A model generated the notes under the pieces. The model searched no databases. It was given only the letters and a program-made list of their open reading frames with translations, and was not told the DNA's origin. Positions 1 through 9,225 of a stretch of 64,000 bases of DNA are shown here, one piece after another (positions within the stretch are counted from its first letter, which is position 1; each line of letters begins with the position of its first letter). The DNA is taken from NCBI RefSeq assembly GCF_947500995.1, contig NZ_CANMUA010000004.1:124001-188000 (forward strand), written 5' to 3'. Source of the DNA: an uncultured Serinicoccus sp. Its GTDB lineage: Bacteria; Actinomycetota; Actinomycetes; Actinomycetales; Dermatophilaceae. Both the position numbers and the translations under genes were made by a program.

Positions 1-96
1 CTCGGCGCCTGGAACGGCCGCGCGCTCCTGCTCCTGGCGGTCTGGGGGCTGCTCGCCGGGCTGCTCGCGCGCCGGCTGCTGCGCTGGTCGGACTGA
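1..96 (+). CDS. C-terminal fragment of a membrane protein, possibly an ABC-2-type permease
   Basis: Only the last 31 codons are present, ending at TGA 94-96. The peptide is a single hydrophobic helix rich in Leu and Ala followed by a basic tail ending RRLLRWSD. That ending resembles the last transmembrane helix of ABC-2-type multidrug permeases, and such ABC genes are common beside sufR in actinobacteria. The family call is inference from one helix and the neighbourhood; any polytopic membrane protein would fit. Confidence 0.5.
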   Translation, partial: LGAWNGRALLLLAVWGLLAGLLARRLLRWSD

Positions 97-153
97 CCGG
101 CACCGCCGTCCAGGGTGAGGGTGCCCTACCTTGGCACCCGCCTCGCGAATACG

Positions 154-170
154 TCACACTGTCATGGTGA
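154..170. promoter_or_regulatory. Probable SufR operator
   Basis: The 17-bp sequence TCACACTGTCATGGTGA contains TCAC-N9-GTGA as an inverted repeat. It also matches the mycobacterial SufR box ACACT-N5-TGTGA with one mismatch (GGTGA). It lies over the sufR start codon at 164 and just after a weak -10-like TACGTC (150-155), the right place for autorepression. The box comparison rests on recalled literature; binding itself is inference. Confidence 0.55.
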
Positions 171-985
171 ATATCACGCAGGTGCCCGACGCCATGGCGG
201 AGGTGCACGACGAGTCCCGGACCCGGGACCGCGTGCGTCGCGCCGTGGGGGAACGGGCGCCGGTGACGGCGAGCGCGCTGGCCAAGGAGCTGGGGCTGAC
301 CCCTGCGGCCGTGCGTCGCCACCTGGACGCCCTGGACGAGGCCGGGCTCATCGCCGAGCACGACGGGCCGCTGCCCGGCCGCCGGGGACGTGGTCGCCCC
401 GCGCGGGCCTACGTCCTCACCTCCCTGGGGCAGGAGCAGTTCCGCACCAGCTACGACGGGGTGGCCAACTCCGCGCTGCACTACCTCGCCGACCGGGTGG
501 GGGTCGCCGCGGTCGAGTCCTTCGCCGAGGCCCAGATCGAGCAGCTCGAGCAGCGCCTGCGCGCGTCCGTGGACCGTGCCGTCGCCGACGCCGGGAGCGA
601 CGACCTGCAGACGCGCACGGCCGCCCTGGCCAAGGCGCTCTCGCACGAGGGGTATGCCGCCTCCGCCCGCCCCGTGGGGGAGGGGACCGGGCTCGCCGGC
701 CTGCAGCTGTGCCAGGGCCACTGCCCCGTCCGCGAGGTGGCCACCGAGTTCCCGCAGTTCTGCGAGGCCGAGACCAAGGCCATCGCCCGCATCCTCGACG
801 TGCACGTCCAGCGGCTGGCGACGCTGGCCGGGGGCGAGCACGTCTGCACGACCTTCGTGCCGATCGGCGCCCTCGGGACCGCACCGCCGAGTGCGGAAGA
901 AAGAGCGAGTGCGCCGCCGTTCGTCATACCGAGGACACCTGACCGCACAGACCACACCGACCGCACCGCCGACGAGAGGACGTGA
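164..985 (+). CDS. sufR: SufR, iron-sulfur-sensing repressor of the suf operon
   Basis: SufR is a dimeric DNA-binding repressor that senses Fe-S status and controls the downstream sufBDCSU genes. This 273-residue protein has an N-terminal winged helix-turn-helix (about 25-85, including [20 protein letters not shown]). The C-terminal half carries four cysteines, C183, C187, C200 and C228, of which C187-x12-C200 has the spacing of SufR cluster ligands. The ATG at 164 was chosen because it fits a leaderless start over the operator; ATG 194 is a shorter alternative and neither has a convincing Shine-Dalgarno. sufB follows after 1 nt. The tail after residue 240 is low-complexity. The family call is firm and the start is less certain. 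Confidence 0.88.
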   Translation: MVNITQVPDAMAEVHDESRTRDRVRRAVGERAPVTASALAKELGLTPAAVRRHLDALDEAGLIAEHDGPLPGRRGRGRPARAYVLTSLGQEQFRTSYDGVANSALHYLADRVGVAAVESFAEAQIEQLEQRLRASVDRAVADAGSDDLQTRTAALAKALSHEGYAASARPVGEGTGLAGLQLCQGHCPVREVATEFPQFCEAETKAIARILDVHVQRLATLAGGEHVCTTFVPIGALGTAPPSAEERASAPPFVIPRTPDRTDHTDRTADERT

Positions 986-986
986 C

Positions 987-2408
987 ATGAGCACCAACAT
1001 CGAGGAGCTCAACCCGGGCCTGAAGGACCTGGGCAAGTACGAGTACGGCTGGGCCGACCGGGACGAGGCCGGAGCCTCGGCGCGGCGCGGGCTCTCCGAG
1101 GCCGTCGTGCGCGACATCTCGGACCGGAAGAACGAGCCGCAGTGGATGCTGGACCAGCGCCTCAAGGCGCTGCGCCTCTTCGGCAAGAAGCCGATGCCCC
1201 ATTGGGGCGCGGACCTGTCGGACATCGACTTCGACAACATCAAGTACTTCGTGAAGTCCACCGAGAAGCAGGCCACCAGCTGGGAGGACCTGCCCGAGGA
1301 CATCCGCAACACCTACGACCGTCTCGGCATCCCCGAGGCCGAGAAGCAGCGGCTCGTCGCCGGCGTCGCCGCGCAGTACGAGTCCGAGGTCGTCTACCAC
1401 CAGATCCGCGAGGACCTGGAGGAGAAGGGCGTCCTGTTCCTGGACACCGACACCGCCCTGCGCGAGCACGGCGACCTGTTCCGTGAGTACTTCGGGTCGG
1501 TCATCCCCTCGGGCGACAACAAGTTCTCCGCGCTCAACACCGCCGTCTGGTCCGGGGGCTCGTTCATCTACGTGCCCAAGGGTGTCCACGTCGACATCCC
1601 GCTGCAGGCCTACTTCCGGATCAACACCGAGAACATGGGCCAGTTCGAGCGCACCCTCATCATCGCCGACGAGGGCTCGTCGGTGCACTACGTCGAGGGC
1701 TGCACCGCCCCGATCTACAAGACCGACAGCCTGCACAGCGCGGTCGTCGAGATCGTGGTGAAGAAGAACGCCAAGGTGCGCTACACCACCATCCAGAACT
1801 GGTCGAACAACGTCTACAACCTCGTCACCAAGCGGGCCACCTGCGACGAGGGCGCGACCATGGAGTGGATCGACGGCAACATCGGGTCGAAGGTCACGAT
1901 GAAGTACCCGGCCGTCTTCCTGCTCGGCGAGCACTCCAAGGGCGAGACCCTGTCCGTCGCCTTCGCGGGCGAGGGCCAGCACCAGGACGCGGGCTCCAAG
2001 ATGGTGCACGCCGCGCCGCACACCTCCTCGACCATCGTGAGCAAGTCGGTGGCCCGTGGTGGCGGCCGGTCGTCCTACCGCGGCCTGGTCCAGATCAACG
2101 AGGGCGCGCACCACAGCCGGTCCTCGGTCGTCTGCGACGCGCTGCTGGTCGACCAGATCTCCCGGTCCGACACCTACCCCTACGTCGACGTCCGCGAGGA
2201 CGACGTGCAGATGGGCCACGAGGCGACCGTCTCCAAGGTGTCCGAGGACCAGATGTTCTACCTCATGTCCCGAGGCATGTCCGAGACCGAGGCCATGGCG
2301 ATGATCGTGCGCGGCTTCGTGGAGCCGATCGCCCGCGAGCTGCCCATGGAGTACGCCCTCGAGCTCAACCGCCTCATCGAGCTGCAGATGGAAGGAGCCG
2401 TCGGCTGA
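987..2408 (+). CDS. sufB: SufB, Fe-S cluster assembly scaffold
   Basis: SufB is the scaffold subunit of the SufBCD complex on which Fe-S clusters are built in the cytoplasm. The 473-residue product is full length, with conserved family stretches such as [19 protein letters not shown] and [10 protein letters not shown]. It ends with the helical region shared with SufD ([20 protein letters not shown]). No intein interrupts it, unlike the M. tuberculosis gene. The ATG is preceded by GAGAGGA at 974-980. It starts 1 nt after sufR and its stop overlaps the sufD start, so translation is probably coupled. Confidence 0.97.
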   Translation: MSTNIEELNPGLKDLGKYEYGWADRDEAGASARRGLSEAVVRDISDRKNEPQWMLDQRLKALRLFGKKPMPHWGADLSDIDFDNIKYFVKSTEKQATSWEDLPEDIRNTYDRLGIPEAEKQRLVAGVAAQYESEVVYHQIREDLEEKGVLFLDTDTALREHGDLFREYFGSVIPSGDNKFSALNTAVWSGGSFIYVPKGVHVDIPLQAYFRINTENMGQFERTLIIADEGSSVHYVEGCTAPIYKTDSLHSAVVEIVVKKNAKVRYTTIQNWSNNVYNLVTKRATCDEGATMEWIDGNIGSKVTMKYPAVFLLGEHSKGETLSVAFAGEGQHQDAGSKMVHAAPHTSSTIVSKSVARGGGRSSYRGLVQINEGAHHSRSSVVCDALLVDQISRSDTYPYVDVREDDVQMGHEATVSKVSEDQMFYLMSRGMSETEAMAMIVRGFVEPIARELPMEYALELNRLIELQMEGAVG

Positions 2409-3628
2409 TGTCGCTTCTTGTCGACGAGACGACCCAGGACCACCAGGACCCCCAGGCCCAGATCGGCGGGGACCACCGCATCCCCGACCAGTCCCGCGCA
2501 GCGCGCACCCGGTCCTTCGACGTGGACGCCTTCGGCGTCCCGACCGGGCGCGAGGAGGAGTGGCGGTTCACGCCGGTCGACCGGCTGGCCGGTCTCTTCT
2601 CCGACGCCGCCACCGACGACCGGGAGGGTGACGCCGCCGCCGACGTCGCCGTCCAGGCCCTCGACGGCGTGACTGTGGGGACGCTGGCCCCGGGCCAGGC
2701 GCCCCGCGGCACCGTGCTGGTGCCCGAGGACCGCGGCGCGGCCGTCGCCTCGGCCAACACCGGGCAGGCCCTGCACGTCGCGATCGCCGCCGAGGCCGAG
2801 CTGTCCCAGCCGGTGCGGGTCGACGTCACCGGCCGCGGCGCGGGCCGCCGCTCCAACGGGCACGTCGTGCTGGAGGCCGGCGCGCACAGCAAGGCGCTGG
2901 TCATCCTCGACCACACCGGGGCCGCGGACCACACCGGCAACCTCGAGGTCCTTGTCGGGGACGGCGCGGAGGTCACCGTCGTGTCCCTGCAGCGCTGGGA
3001 CGACGAGGCCCTGCACCTGGCGCAGCACGAGGCGCTCGTGGGCCGGGATGCGACCTACAAGCACATCGCGGTCTCCATCGGCGGCGGCATCGTGCGGATG
3101 AACTCCAACGTCCGGTATGCCGGGCCCGGCGGGGACGCGACGCTGCTCGGCGTCTACTTCGCCGACGCCGGTCAGCACCTGGAGCACCGCTCCTTCGTCG
3201 ACCACAACGCCCCCCGGTGCACCTCGCTGGTGACCTACAAGGGCGCCCTGCAGGGCGACACCGCCCGCACGGTCTGGGTGGGCGACGTGCTCATCCGGGC
3301 CGAGGCCGAGGGCATCGACACCTACGAGCTCAACCGCAACCTCGTGCTCACCGACGGCGCGCGCGCCGACTCGGTCCCCAACCTGGAGATCGAGACCGGT
3401 GACATCGCCGGTGCGGGTCACGCGAGCTCGACCGGACGGTTCGACGACGAGCAGCTCTTCTACCTCATGTCGCGCGGCATCACCGAGGACGAGGCCCGGC
3501 GCCTGGTCGTGCGGGGCTTCTTCGCCGACATCATTGCCAAGATCGGGGTCCCGGAGGTCGTGGAGACCCTCATGACGGCGATCGACGAGGAGCTCTCGCT
3601 CACCATGGGGAGGACCCCCGCCGCATGA
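2408..3628 (+). CDS. sufD: SufD, Fe-S cluster assembly protein
   Basis: SufD pairs with SufB and SufC in the scaffold complex and helps acquire iron. The 406-residue product has the SufD N-terminal extension and the motif GREEEWRFTPVDRLAG. A beta-helical core follows, and the C-terminal FYLMSRGITEDEARRLVVRG is clearly paralogous to SufB. Its ATG shares one base with the sufB stop (TGATG), and its own end overlaps the Rieske gene by 4 nt. No separate promoter is visible, so it belongs to the suf transcript. Confidence 0.96.
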   Translation: MSLLVDETTQDHQDPQAQIGGDHRIPDQSRAARTRSFDVDAFGVPTGREEEWRFTPVDRLAGLFSDAATDDREGDAAADVAVQALDGVTVGTLAPGQAPRGTVLVPEDRGAAVASANTGQALHVAIAAEAELSQPVRVDVTGRGAGRRSNGHVVLEAGAHSKALVILDHTGAADHTGNLEVLVGDGAEVTVVSLQRWDDEALHLAQHEALVGRDATYKHIAVSIGGGIVRMNSNVRYAGPGGDATLLGVYFADAGQHLEHRSFVDHNAPRCTSLVTYKGALQGDTARTVWVGDVLIRAEAEGIDTYELNRNLVLTDGARADSVPNLEIETGDIAGAGHASSTGRFDDEQLFYLMSRGITEDEARRLVVRGFFADIIAKIGVPEVVETLMTAIDEELSLTMGRTPAA

Positions 3629-3963
3629 GCGAGCCCGTCCGTGTCTGCTCGGTCGACGAGCTGCCCTCCGAGGTGGGGGCGGTCGTCGCCGAGATCGAGG
3701 GTCGCCGCGTGGCCATCGCCCGCGACAGCGCGGGCGAGCTCCACGCCTTCGACGACACCTGCAGCCACGCCAACGTCAGCCTGGCCGAGGGCGAGATCGA
3801 GGGCCAGCACATCGAGTGCTGGCTGCACGGCTCGCAGTTCAACATGACCACCGGGGCGCCGGAGCAGCTGCCCGCGACCATCCCGATCGCCGTGCACGAG
3901 CTGCGGGTGGACGAGGACGGCAGCGTCCTCGTCACCCTGCGCACGACCACGGCCGGCGTCTGA
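3625..3963 (+). CDS. Rieske [2Fe-2S] ferredoxin-type protein within the suf operon
   Basis: This 112-residue soluble protein has one Rieske domain. The two ligand boxes are C46-x-H48 (CSH) and C65-x2-H68 (CWLH), which bind a [2Fe-2S] cluster. It resembles the ferredoxin component of non-heme iron oxygenases. It overlaps sufD by ATGA and sits directly before sufC, a placement common in actinobacterial suf operons. A role as electron donor or as an early client of the SUF machinery is inference. There is no signal peptide or membrane anchor, so it is not a cytochrome bc-type Rieske subunit. Confidence 0.92.
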   Translation: MSEPVRVCSVDELPSEVGAVVAEIEGRRVAIARDSAGELHAFDDTCSHANVSLAEGEIEGQHIECWLHGSQFNMTTGAPEQLPATIPIAVHELRVDEDGSVLVTLRTTTAGV

Positions 3964-4012
3964 GCCCGGCCCCGGCACCACGACATACCCACCTGTTGCA
4001 CCAAGGAGAAGC

Positions 4013-4771
4013 ATGACCACCCTGGAGATCAAGAACCTGCAGGTCAGCGTTGAGACCGAGGACTCCGCCAAGGAGATCCTCAAGGGCGTCGACCTCACCA
4101 TCAACTCCGACGAGACCCACGCCATCATGGGCCCGAACGGCTCGGGCAAGTCGACCCTGGCCTACGCCGTCGCCGGCCACCCGAAGTACACCGTGACCGG
4201 CGGCCAGGTCCTGCTGGACGGCGAGGACGTCCTGGCCATGGGCGTCGACGAGCGGGCGCAGGCGGGGCTCTTCCTCGCGATGCAGTACCCCGTCGAGGTG
4301 CCGGGCGTCACCGTGTCCAACTTCCTGCGCACCGCCAAGACCTCGATCGACGGCGAGGCCCCCAAGCTGCGCCACTGGGTCAAGGACGTCAAGGGCGCCA
4401 TGGAGGCGCTGCGCATGGACCCGGCCTTCGCCGAGCGCAACGTCAACGAGGGCTTCTCCGGCGGCGAGAAGAAGCGCCACGAGATCCTCCAGATGGAGCT
4501 CATCGAGCCCAAGATCGCCATCCTCGACGAGACCGACTCCGGCCTGGACGTCGACGCGCTCAAGGTCGTGTCCGAGGGCGTCAACCGGGTCAAGGACAAG
4601 ACCGGGCTGGGCGTCATGCTCATCACCCACTACACGCGCATCCTGCGCTACATCCAGCCCGACTACGTGCACGTCTTCGTCAACGGCCGGGTGGCCGAGT
4701 CCGGTGGTCGCGACCTGGCCGACCGGCTCGAGGAGGAGGGCTACGACCGCTTCCTCACCGCCGGCGTCTGA
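4013..4771 (+). CDS. sufC: SufC, ATPase of the SUF complex
   Basis: SufC is the ABC-type ATPase that drives SufBD conformational change during cluster assembly. The 252-residue product has a Walker A GPNGSGKST at 40-48 and the family signature FSGGEKKRHEILQM. The Walker B region is IAILDETDSGLD, where SufC typically has ETDSGLD. The ATG follows a good Shine-Dalgarno (AAGGAGAAG, about 4003-4011). A 49-nt gap separates it from the Rieske gene, with no obvious terminator. Confidence 0.97.
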   Translation: MTTLEIKNLQVSVETEDSAKEILKGVDLTINSDETHAIMGPNGSGKSTLAYAVAGHPKYTVTGGQVLLDGEDVLAMGVDERAQAGLFLAMQYPVEVPGVTVSNFLRTAKTSIDGEAPKLRHWVKDVKGAMEALRMDPAFAERNVNEGFSGGEKKRHEILQMELIEPKIAILDETDSGLDVDALKVVSEGVNRVKDKTGLGVMLITHYTRILRYIQPDYVHVFVNGRVAESGGRDLADRLEEEGYDRFLTAGV

Positions 4772-4790
4772 GGACGGAGGACACCGAGGT

Positions 4791-6128
4791 ATGACGACGG
4801 GACAGCTGGCGGCCCAGCCGCTGAGCCGGGTGGAGATCGGCCGGATCCGCGCCGACTTCCCCCTGCTGCGCCGCACTGTGCGCGGCGGGCGTCCCCTCGT
4901 CTACCTCGACAGCGGCGCCACCTCGCAGAAGCCCCGGGTCGTGCTGGACGCCGAGCGGGAGTTCTACGAGCGGCACAACGCCGCCGTGCACCGCGGTGCG
5001 CACCAGCTGGCCGAGGAGGCCACGGACGCCTTCGAGGGCGCGCGGGAGACCGTCGCGCGCTTCCTGGGGGCCGGCACCGGCGAGGTCGTCTTCACTAAGA
5101 ACGGCACCGAGGGCCTCAACCTGCTGGCCTACGCCTTCTCCAACGCGGGGGCGCCCGGCGCCCTCGACGGTGCGGACGACTCCTGGGCGCGGCGGCTGCG
5201 GCTGGGCACCGGTGACGAGGTCGTGGTGACCGAGATGGAGCACCACGCCAACCTCGTGCCGTGGCAGGAGCTGTGCCGGCGCACCGGGGCCACGCTGCGC
5301 TGGATCGGGGTGGACGACGACGGCGAGCTCGACGTCGCCCGTCTCGACGAGGTCGTGGGGGAGCGGACCCGCGTGGTCGCCCTCACCCACGTCTCCAACG
5401 TGCTCGGCACCGTCAACGACCTCGGCCCCGGGTCGCCGGTGGTCGCGGCGGCCCGCGCCGTGGGCGCGCTCGTCGTGGTGGACGCCTGCCAGTCCGCGCC
5501 GCACCTCGACATCCGTCCGCTCACCGCCGCGGACTCCGGGGTGGACGCCCTGGTCTTCACCGGGCACAAGACCCTCGGGCCCAGCGGGGTCGGGGTGCTC
5601 TGGGCGCGGCGTGGGCTGCTGGAGGCCATGCCTCCCTTCCTCACCGGGGGCTCGATGATCGAGGTCGTCCGGATGGAAAGGTCCACCTATGCCCCGCCGC
5701 CGGCGAAGTTCGAGGCGGGGGTCCCCATGGCCGCGCAGGCCGTCGGTCTCGCCGCCGGGCTCGACTACCTCACCGAGGTGGGGCTGGACCGGGTGCACGC
5801 GCACGACCAGCAGCTCATGCGGCATACCCTCGACCTGCTGGCCGACCGGCCCTGGCTCCGGGTGCTGGGCCCGCCGGACCCGCAGCGCCGGATCGGTGCG
5901 GTCTCCTTCGTCGCCGACGGGGTGCACCCGCACGACGTGGGCCAGGTGCTCGACGACTCCGGCGTCGCGGTCCGCACGGGTCACCACTGCGCGTGGCCGC
6001 TGCACCGACGGTTGCGGGTGCCCGCCTCGACCCGCGCGAGCTTCGGGATCTACACCAGCCTGGAGGAGGTCGACACCCTCGCCGAGGCGCTCGACCGGGT
6101 GCCCGGCATCTTCGGACTGGCGGGCTGA
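4791..6128 (+). CDS. sufS: SufS, group II cysteine desulfurase
   Basis: SufS is a PLP enzyme that takes sulfur from L-cysteine as a persulfide and hands it to SufU. The 445-residue product has the PLP lysine K260 (TGHKTLGPSG) and the catalytic Cys400 in RTGHHCAWPL. Around residues 115-135 there is an insertion rich in Gly and Ala (SNAGAPGALDGADDSWARRL), somewhat longer than in many homologs. ATG 4791 is preceded by GGACGGAGGA. The gene lies 19 nt after sufC and 16 nt before sufU, matching a SufS-SufU pair. Confidence 0.96.
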   Translation: MTTGQLAAQPLSRVEIGRIRADFPLLRRTVRGGRPLVYLDSGATSQKPRVVLDAEREFYERHNAAVHRGAHQLAEEATDAFEGARETVARFLGAGTGEVVFTKNGTEGLNLLAYAFSNAGAPGALDGADDSWARRLRLGTGDEVVVTEMEHHANLVPWQELCRRTGATLRWIGVDDDGELDVARLDEVVGERTRVVALTHVSNVLGTVNDLGPGSPVVAAARAVGALVVVDACQSAPHLDIRPLTAADSGVDALVFTGHKTLGPSGVGVLWARRGLLEAMPPFLTGGSMIEVVRMERSTYAPPPAKFEAGVPMAAQAVGLAAGLDYLTEVGLDRVHAHDQQLMRHTLDLLADRPWLRVLGPPDPQRRIGAVSFVADGVHPHDVGQVLDDSGVAVRTGHHCAWPLHRRLRVPASTRASFGIYTSLEEVDTLAEALDRVPGIFGLAG

Positions 6129-6144
6129 GAGGAGCGCGACGCTG

Positions 6145-6633
6145 ATGGACCTGTACGGCGAGCTCATCCTCGACCACGCGAAGCGGCCGCAGCACGCCGG
6201 CCTGCGCGAGCCCTACGACGTCGAGGTCAACCACGTCAACCCCACCTGCGGCGACGAGATCAGCCTGCGGGTGCACCTGGAGACCGTGGCCGGCGGCGCC
6301 CAGGACGGCGCCCCGGTGCTGCGCGACGTGTCCTACGACGCGCTCGGCTGCTCGATCTCGGTGGCCTCCGCCTCCGTGCTCGCGGAGGAGTCACTGGGCC
6401 GGCCGGTCGCCGAGACCCTGGAGACCTACCGGCACCTGCACGCCATGCTCACCAGCCGCGGGACGGACCCCGGCGACGCCGAGCAGATCGGCGACGCCGT
6501 CGCCTTCGCCGGTGTCGCGAAGTACCCTGCGCGCGTGAAGTGCGCCCTGTTGCCCTGGACCGCCTACCTCGACGCCCTCGCGCGCGCCGGCGCGGACATC
6601 TCCGCCGCCAGCGAGCGACCCGAGGGCGCCTGA
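6145..6633 (+). CDS. sufU: SufU, zinc-dependent sulfur-transfer partner of SufS
   Basis: SufU accepts persulfide sulfur from SufS by ligand exchange at a zinc site. The 162-residue product has the conserved C35 with D37 (NPTCGD), C69 (LGCSIS) and C133 (RVKCALLPW), the expected zinc ligands. It is of the SufU rather than IscU type because it lacks the LPPVK chaperone-binding motif. The start ATG 6145 has GAGAGGAG upstream. It is part of the suf operon. Confidence 0.95.
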   Translation: MDLYGELILDHAKRPQHAGLREPYDVEVNHVNPTCGDEISLRVHLETVAGGAQDGAPVLRDVSYDALGCSISVASASVLAEESLGRPVAETLETYRHLHAMLTSRGTDPGDAEQIGDAVAFAGVAKYPARVKCALLPWTAYLDALARAGADISAASERPEGA

Positions 6634-6671
6634 CCGACCACCGACCCGACGCCCCACCTCTGGAGGAACGC

Positions 6672-6995
6672 ATGACCACCACCACCCCGCCCAACGTCGC
6701 CGACGTCGAGGAGGCCCTGCGCGACGTCGTGGACCCCGAGCTCGGGATCAACGTCGTCGACCTCGGCCTCGTCTACGGCGTCACCGTGGACGCGGCCAGC
6801 CACGCCGTCATCGACATGACCCTCACCTCGGCCGCCTGCCCGCTGACCGACGTCATCGAGGACCAGGTCGCGCAGAGCCTGGAGGGTCTGGTCACCAGCC
6901 ACCGGATCAACTGGGTCTGGATGCCGCCGTGGGGCCCGGACAAGATCACCGAGGACGGGCGCGAGCAGCTGCGCGCGCTCGGCTTCAACGTCTGA
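6672..6995 (+). CDS. SufT-like MIP18/DUF59 protein
   Basis: The product is a 107-residue single-domain MIP18 (DUF59, PaaD-like) protein. It has the signature DPELGINVVDLGLVYGV and the conserved cysteine in SAACPLT. Members next to suf genes (SufT) help mature Fe-S proteins under high demand. The ATG has a strong ribosome site (TGGAGGAACG, 6661-6670). It is the last classical gene of the suf operon, and the next gene begins 16 nt later. The exact role here is inferred from context. Confidence 0.9.
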   Translation: MTTTTPPNVADVEEALRDVVDPELGINVVDLGLVYGVTVDAASHAVIDMTLTSAACPLTDVIEDQVAQSLEGLVTSHRINWVWMPPWGPDKITEDGREQLRALGFNV

Positions 6996-7011
6996 GGCGC
7001 GAGCCTCCCCG

Positions 7012-7668
7012 ATGACCTCGACCCACCTCGTCGACGTCGCTCCCGAGCGGCTCGCGGGGTGGGTCGACCGGTTCACGGCCTCCCACGGGCCGCTGTCCTG
7101 GTCGGTCGTGACCGACGACACGGCCGGGGCCTGGGAGGCGCGGGCCCAGGACGGGTCGTGGGCCCGGATGCGGTCCTGGCGCACCCCGGGCGCGGACGAC
7201 ACCGAGGGGCCGGCGCCGGGCTGGGAGCAGTCGCCTGCGCTGCTGGTGGTCCTGGTCCGACGTGGGGGGTATGCCGTCGCCCTGGTCGGCCCGGACGGGT
7301 CCCTGGCGCGGCACAAGGTCGGTACCCGGCACGTGCAGTCGCGCACGGCGGCCGGAGGGTGGAGCCAGCAACGCTTCGCCCGTCGCCGGGCGAACCAGGC
7401 GGACGTGCTCGTCGAGGCGGTGGCGGGGCATACCGTGCGGCTGCTGGGGGAGGGGTCGACGGACCGGGGGAGCGTGCCCGGGGGCCTGGTCCTGGGCGGT
7501 GACCGCGGCCTGGCCGAGGCCGTCCTGGAGGAGCTGCCGGCGTCGACGGGCGCCGTGACCGGGCTGCCGCGGCGGACGCTGTGGGACCTCCCGGACCCGC
7601 GCCGCGCGGTCCTCGACGACGCGGTCCGGCGCGGCCGCGCGGTGCGCGTGCAGGTTCACAACGCCTGA
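7012..7668 (+). CDS. acVLRF1-like peptidyl-tRNA hydrolase/release factor
   Basis: This 218-residue protein matches the actinobacterial Vms1-like release factor 1 family. The recognisable core is HVQSRTAAGGWSQQRFARRR (about 107-126), the loop used by eRF1/Vms1-type proteins to reach peptidyl-tRNA. Relatives are proposed to release nascent chains from stalled ribosomes or 60S/50S peptidyl-tRNA. The gene begins 16 nt after the suf operon on the same strand, so it is probably co-transcribed. Assignment is from motif recall; activity is inference. Confidence 0.75.
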   Translation: MTSTHLVDVAPERLAGWVDRFTASHGPLSWSVVTDDTAGAWEARAQDGSWARMRSWRTPGADDTEGPAPGWEQSPALLVVLVRRGGYAVALVGPDGSLARHKVGTRHVQSRTAAGGWSQQRFARRRANQADVLVEAVAGHTVRLLGEGSTDRGSVPGGLVLGGDRGLAEAVLEELPASTGAVTGLPRRTLWDLPDPRRAVLDDAVRRGRAVRVQVHNA

Positions 7669-7710
7669 GCACCGAGCGTCGCGGATGGTTGCCCCACACG
7701 CCACCGAGCG

Positions 7711-7740
7711 CCGCCCGTGGTGGCGGACCACCACGGACGG
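7711..7740. terminator. Bidirectional stem-loop terminator between convergent genes
   Basis: CCGTGGTGG (7715-7723), loop CGGA, CCACCACGG (7728-7736) form a perfect 9-bp stem. Three more pairs outside one C-A mismatch extend it to 7711-7740. It lies between the + strand suf/acVLRF1 unit and the - strand symporter. No T-tract follows, as is usual in high-GC actinobacteria. Confidence 0.8.
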
Positions 7741-7775
7741 CGCCCGGTCGGTGTCGGGGGTGCCGCCGCCGAAGG

Positions 7776-9131
7776 TCAGGCGGGGGAGCCGCTGGGTGCC
7801 GGCCCCGCGGGGGCCGGCTCCTTCGGCTGCTCCTGCGCCCAGGGCAGGCCGCGGCGGTCGCCGTCGTAGACGTCCTGGTCGAGGATGCCCTCGCGCTTGG
7901 CCACGATCGTGGGGACGAGCGCCTGGCCGGTGACGTTGGTGGCGGTGCGCCCCATGTCCAGGATCGGGTCGACCGCGAGGAGCAGACCCACGCCCTCCAG
8001 CGGCAGCCCCAGCGTGGACAGCGTCAGCGTGAGCATGACGGTCGCACCGGTGACGCCCGCGGTGGCGGCCGAGCCCAGCACCGAGACGAAGGCGATGAGG
8101 AGGTACTCCGTCACGCCGAGGTCGACGCCGAAGAACTGGGCCACGAAGATCGCGGCGACGGCCGGGTAGACCGCGGCGCAGCCGTCCATCTTGGTCGTCG
8201 CCCCCAGCGGCACGGCGAAGGCGGCGTAGGCCCGGGGCACCCCGAGGTTGCGCTCGGTGACGGACTGGGTGACCGGCAGGGTGCCGATCGAGGAGCGCGA
8301 CACGAAGCCCAGCTGCATGGCGGGCCACACGCCGGTGAAGAACTGCTTGACCGAGAGGCCGTGCAGACGCAGCAGGACGGGGTAGAGGACGCCGACGACG
8401 AGCAGCAGACCGGCGTAGATCGCGAGGGTGAACCGGCCCAGGGAGCCGATGGTCTCCCAGCCGTAGGACACGATGGCGTTGCCCAGCAGGCCGACGGTCG
8501 CGAGCGGGGCGAGCAGGATGACCCACCACAGGACCTTCTGCACGACGCTGAGGGCGGAGCGGGTGAAGGCCAGGAACGGGTCCGCGTCCTTGCCGACCTT
8601 GACCACCGCGACCCCGACGGCGATGGCCAGGATGAGGATCTGCAGGACGTTGAAGGACAGGCTGACGCCGTCCTCGCCCTCCCGGGCGTAGATCCCGAGG
8701 CTGTTGGCCGGGATGAGACCGGTGAGGAAGTCCAACCATCCACCCGTGCTGGAGGGCGCGGCGGCGTCCGCCGTGGTGACCCCCGCACCCCGGGCGGGGT
8801 CGACGACCCAGCCGACGACCATACCGATGGACACCGAGATCAGGGCGGTGATGGCGAACCACAGCAGCGTCTGCCACGCCAGACGGGCCGCGTTGGTCAC
8901 CTGTCGCAGGTTGGCGATCGAGGACACGATCGCGAGGAAGACCAGCGGCGGGACGATGGTGCGCAGCAGGGTGACGAACGAGGAGCCGATGATGGACAAC
9001 GTCTCGGACAGCCAGGTGGGGTTGTCGGCGCTGGCGCCGGTGGACCGGGCCACCAGGCCCAGCACGACACCCAGCACGAGGCCGATGAGCACCTGGGTGC
9101 CGAAGGACACCCGACGAAGACGGGACAGCAC
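7776..9131 (-). CDS. Dicarboxylate/amino acid:cation symporter (DAACS family)
   Basis: This 451-residue polytopic membrane protein belongs to the GltP/DctA/EAAT family, which couples uptake of glutamate, aspartate or dicarboxylates to Na+ or H+. Visible family landmarks are the hairpin serine motif SRSSIGTLPV, the NMDG-equivalent TKMDG, and the substrate-binding D-x2-R-T-x2-N in DMGRTATNV. About eight transmembrane segments and two re-entrant loops can be traced. The GTG start at 9131 has GGAAGG upstream. A hydrophilic Pro-rich tail ends the protein. It is transcribed alone, opposite the suf operon. Confidence 0.92.
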   Translation of the reverse strand: MLSRLRRVSFGTQVLIGLVLGVVLGLVARSTGASADNPTWLSETLSIIGSSFVTLLRTIVPPLVFLAIVSSIANLRQVTNAARLAWQTLLWFAITALISVSIGMVVGWVVDPARGAGVTTADAAAPSSTGGWLDFLTGLIPANSLGIYAREGEDGVSLSFNVLQILILAIAVGVAVVKVGKDADPFLAFTRSALSVVQKVLWWVILLAPLATVGLLGNAIVSYGWETIGSLGRFTLAIYAGLLLVVGVLYPVLLRLHGLSVKQFFTGVWPAMQLGFVSRSSIGTLPVTQSVTERNLGVPRAYAAFAVPLGATTKMDGCAAVYPAVAAIFVAQFFGVDLGVTEYLLIAFVSVLGSAATAGVTGATVMLTLTLSTLGLPLEGVGLLLAVDPILDMGRTATNVTGQALVPTIVAKREGILDQDVYDGDRRGLPWAQEQPKEPAPAGPAPSGSPA

Positions 9132-9225
9132 GGCGGAACCTTCCGGTGGGGGATGAGGTGGTGCAACCCTCGTCCCAACAGGGCGTTATGGCCCGGCTAT
9201 TCCGGCCCTCCGGCTGTGACCTCGC

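Noticed and set aside
987-2408. Possible intein in SufB, as in M. tuberculosis
   Set aside because: The product has normal length and uninterrupted family sequence.
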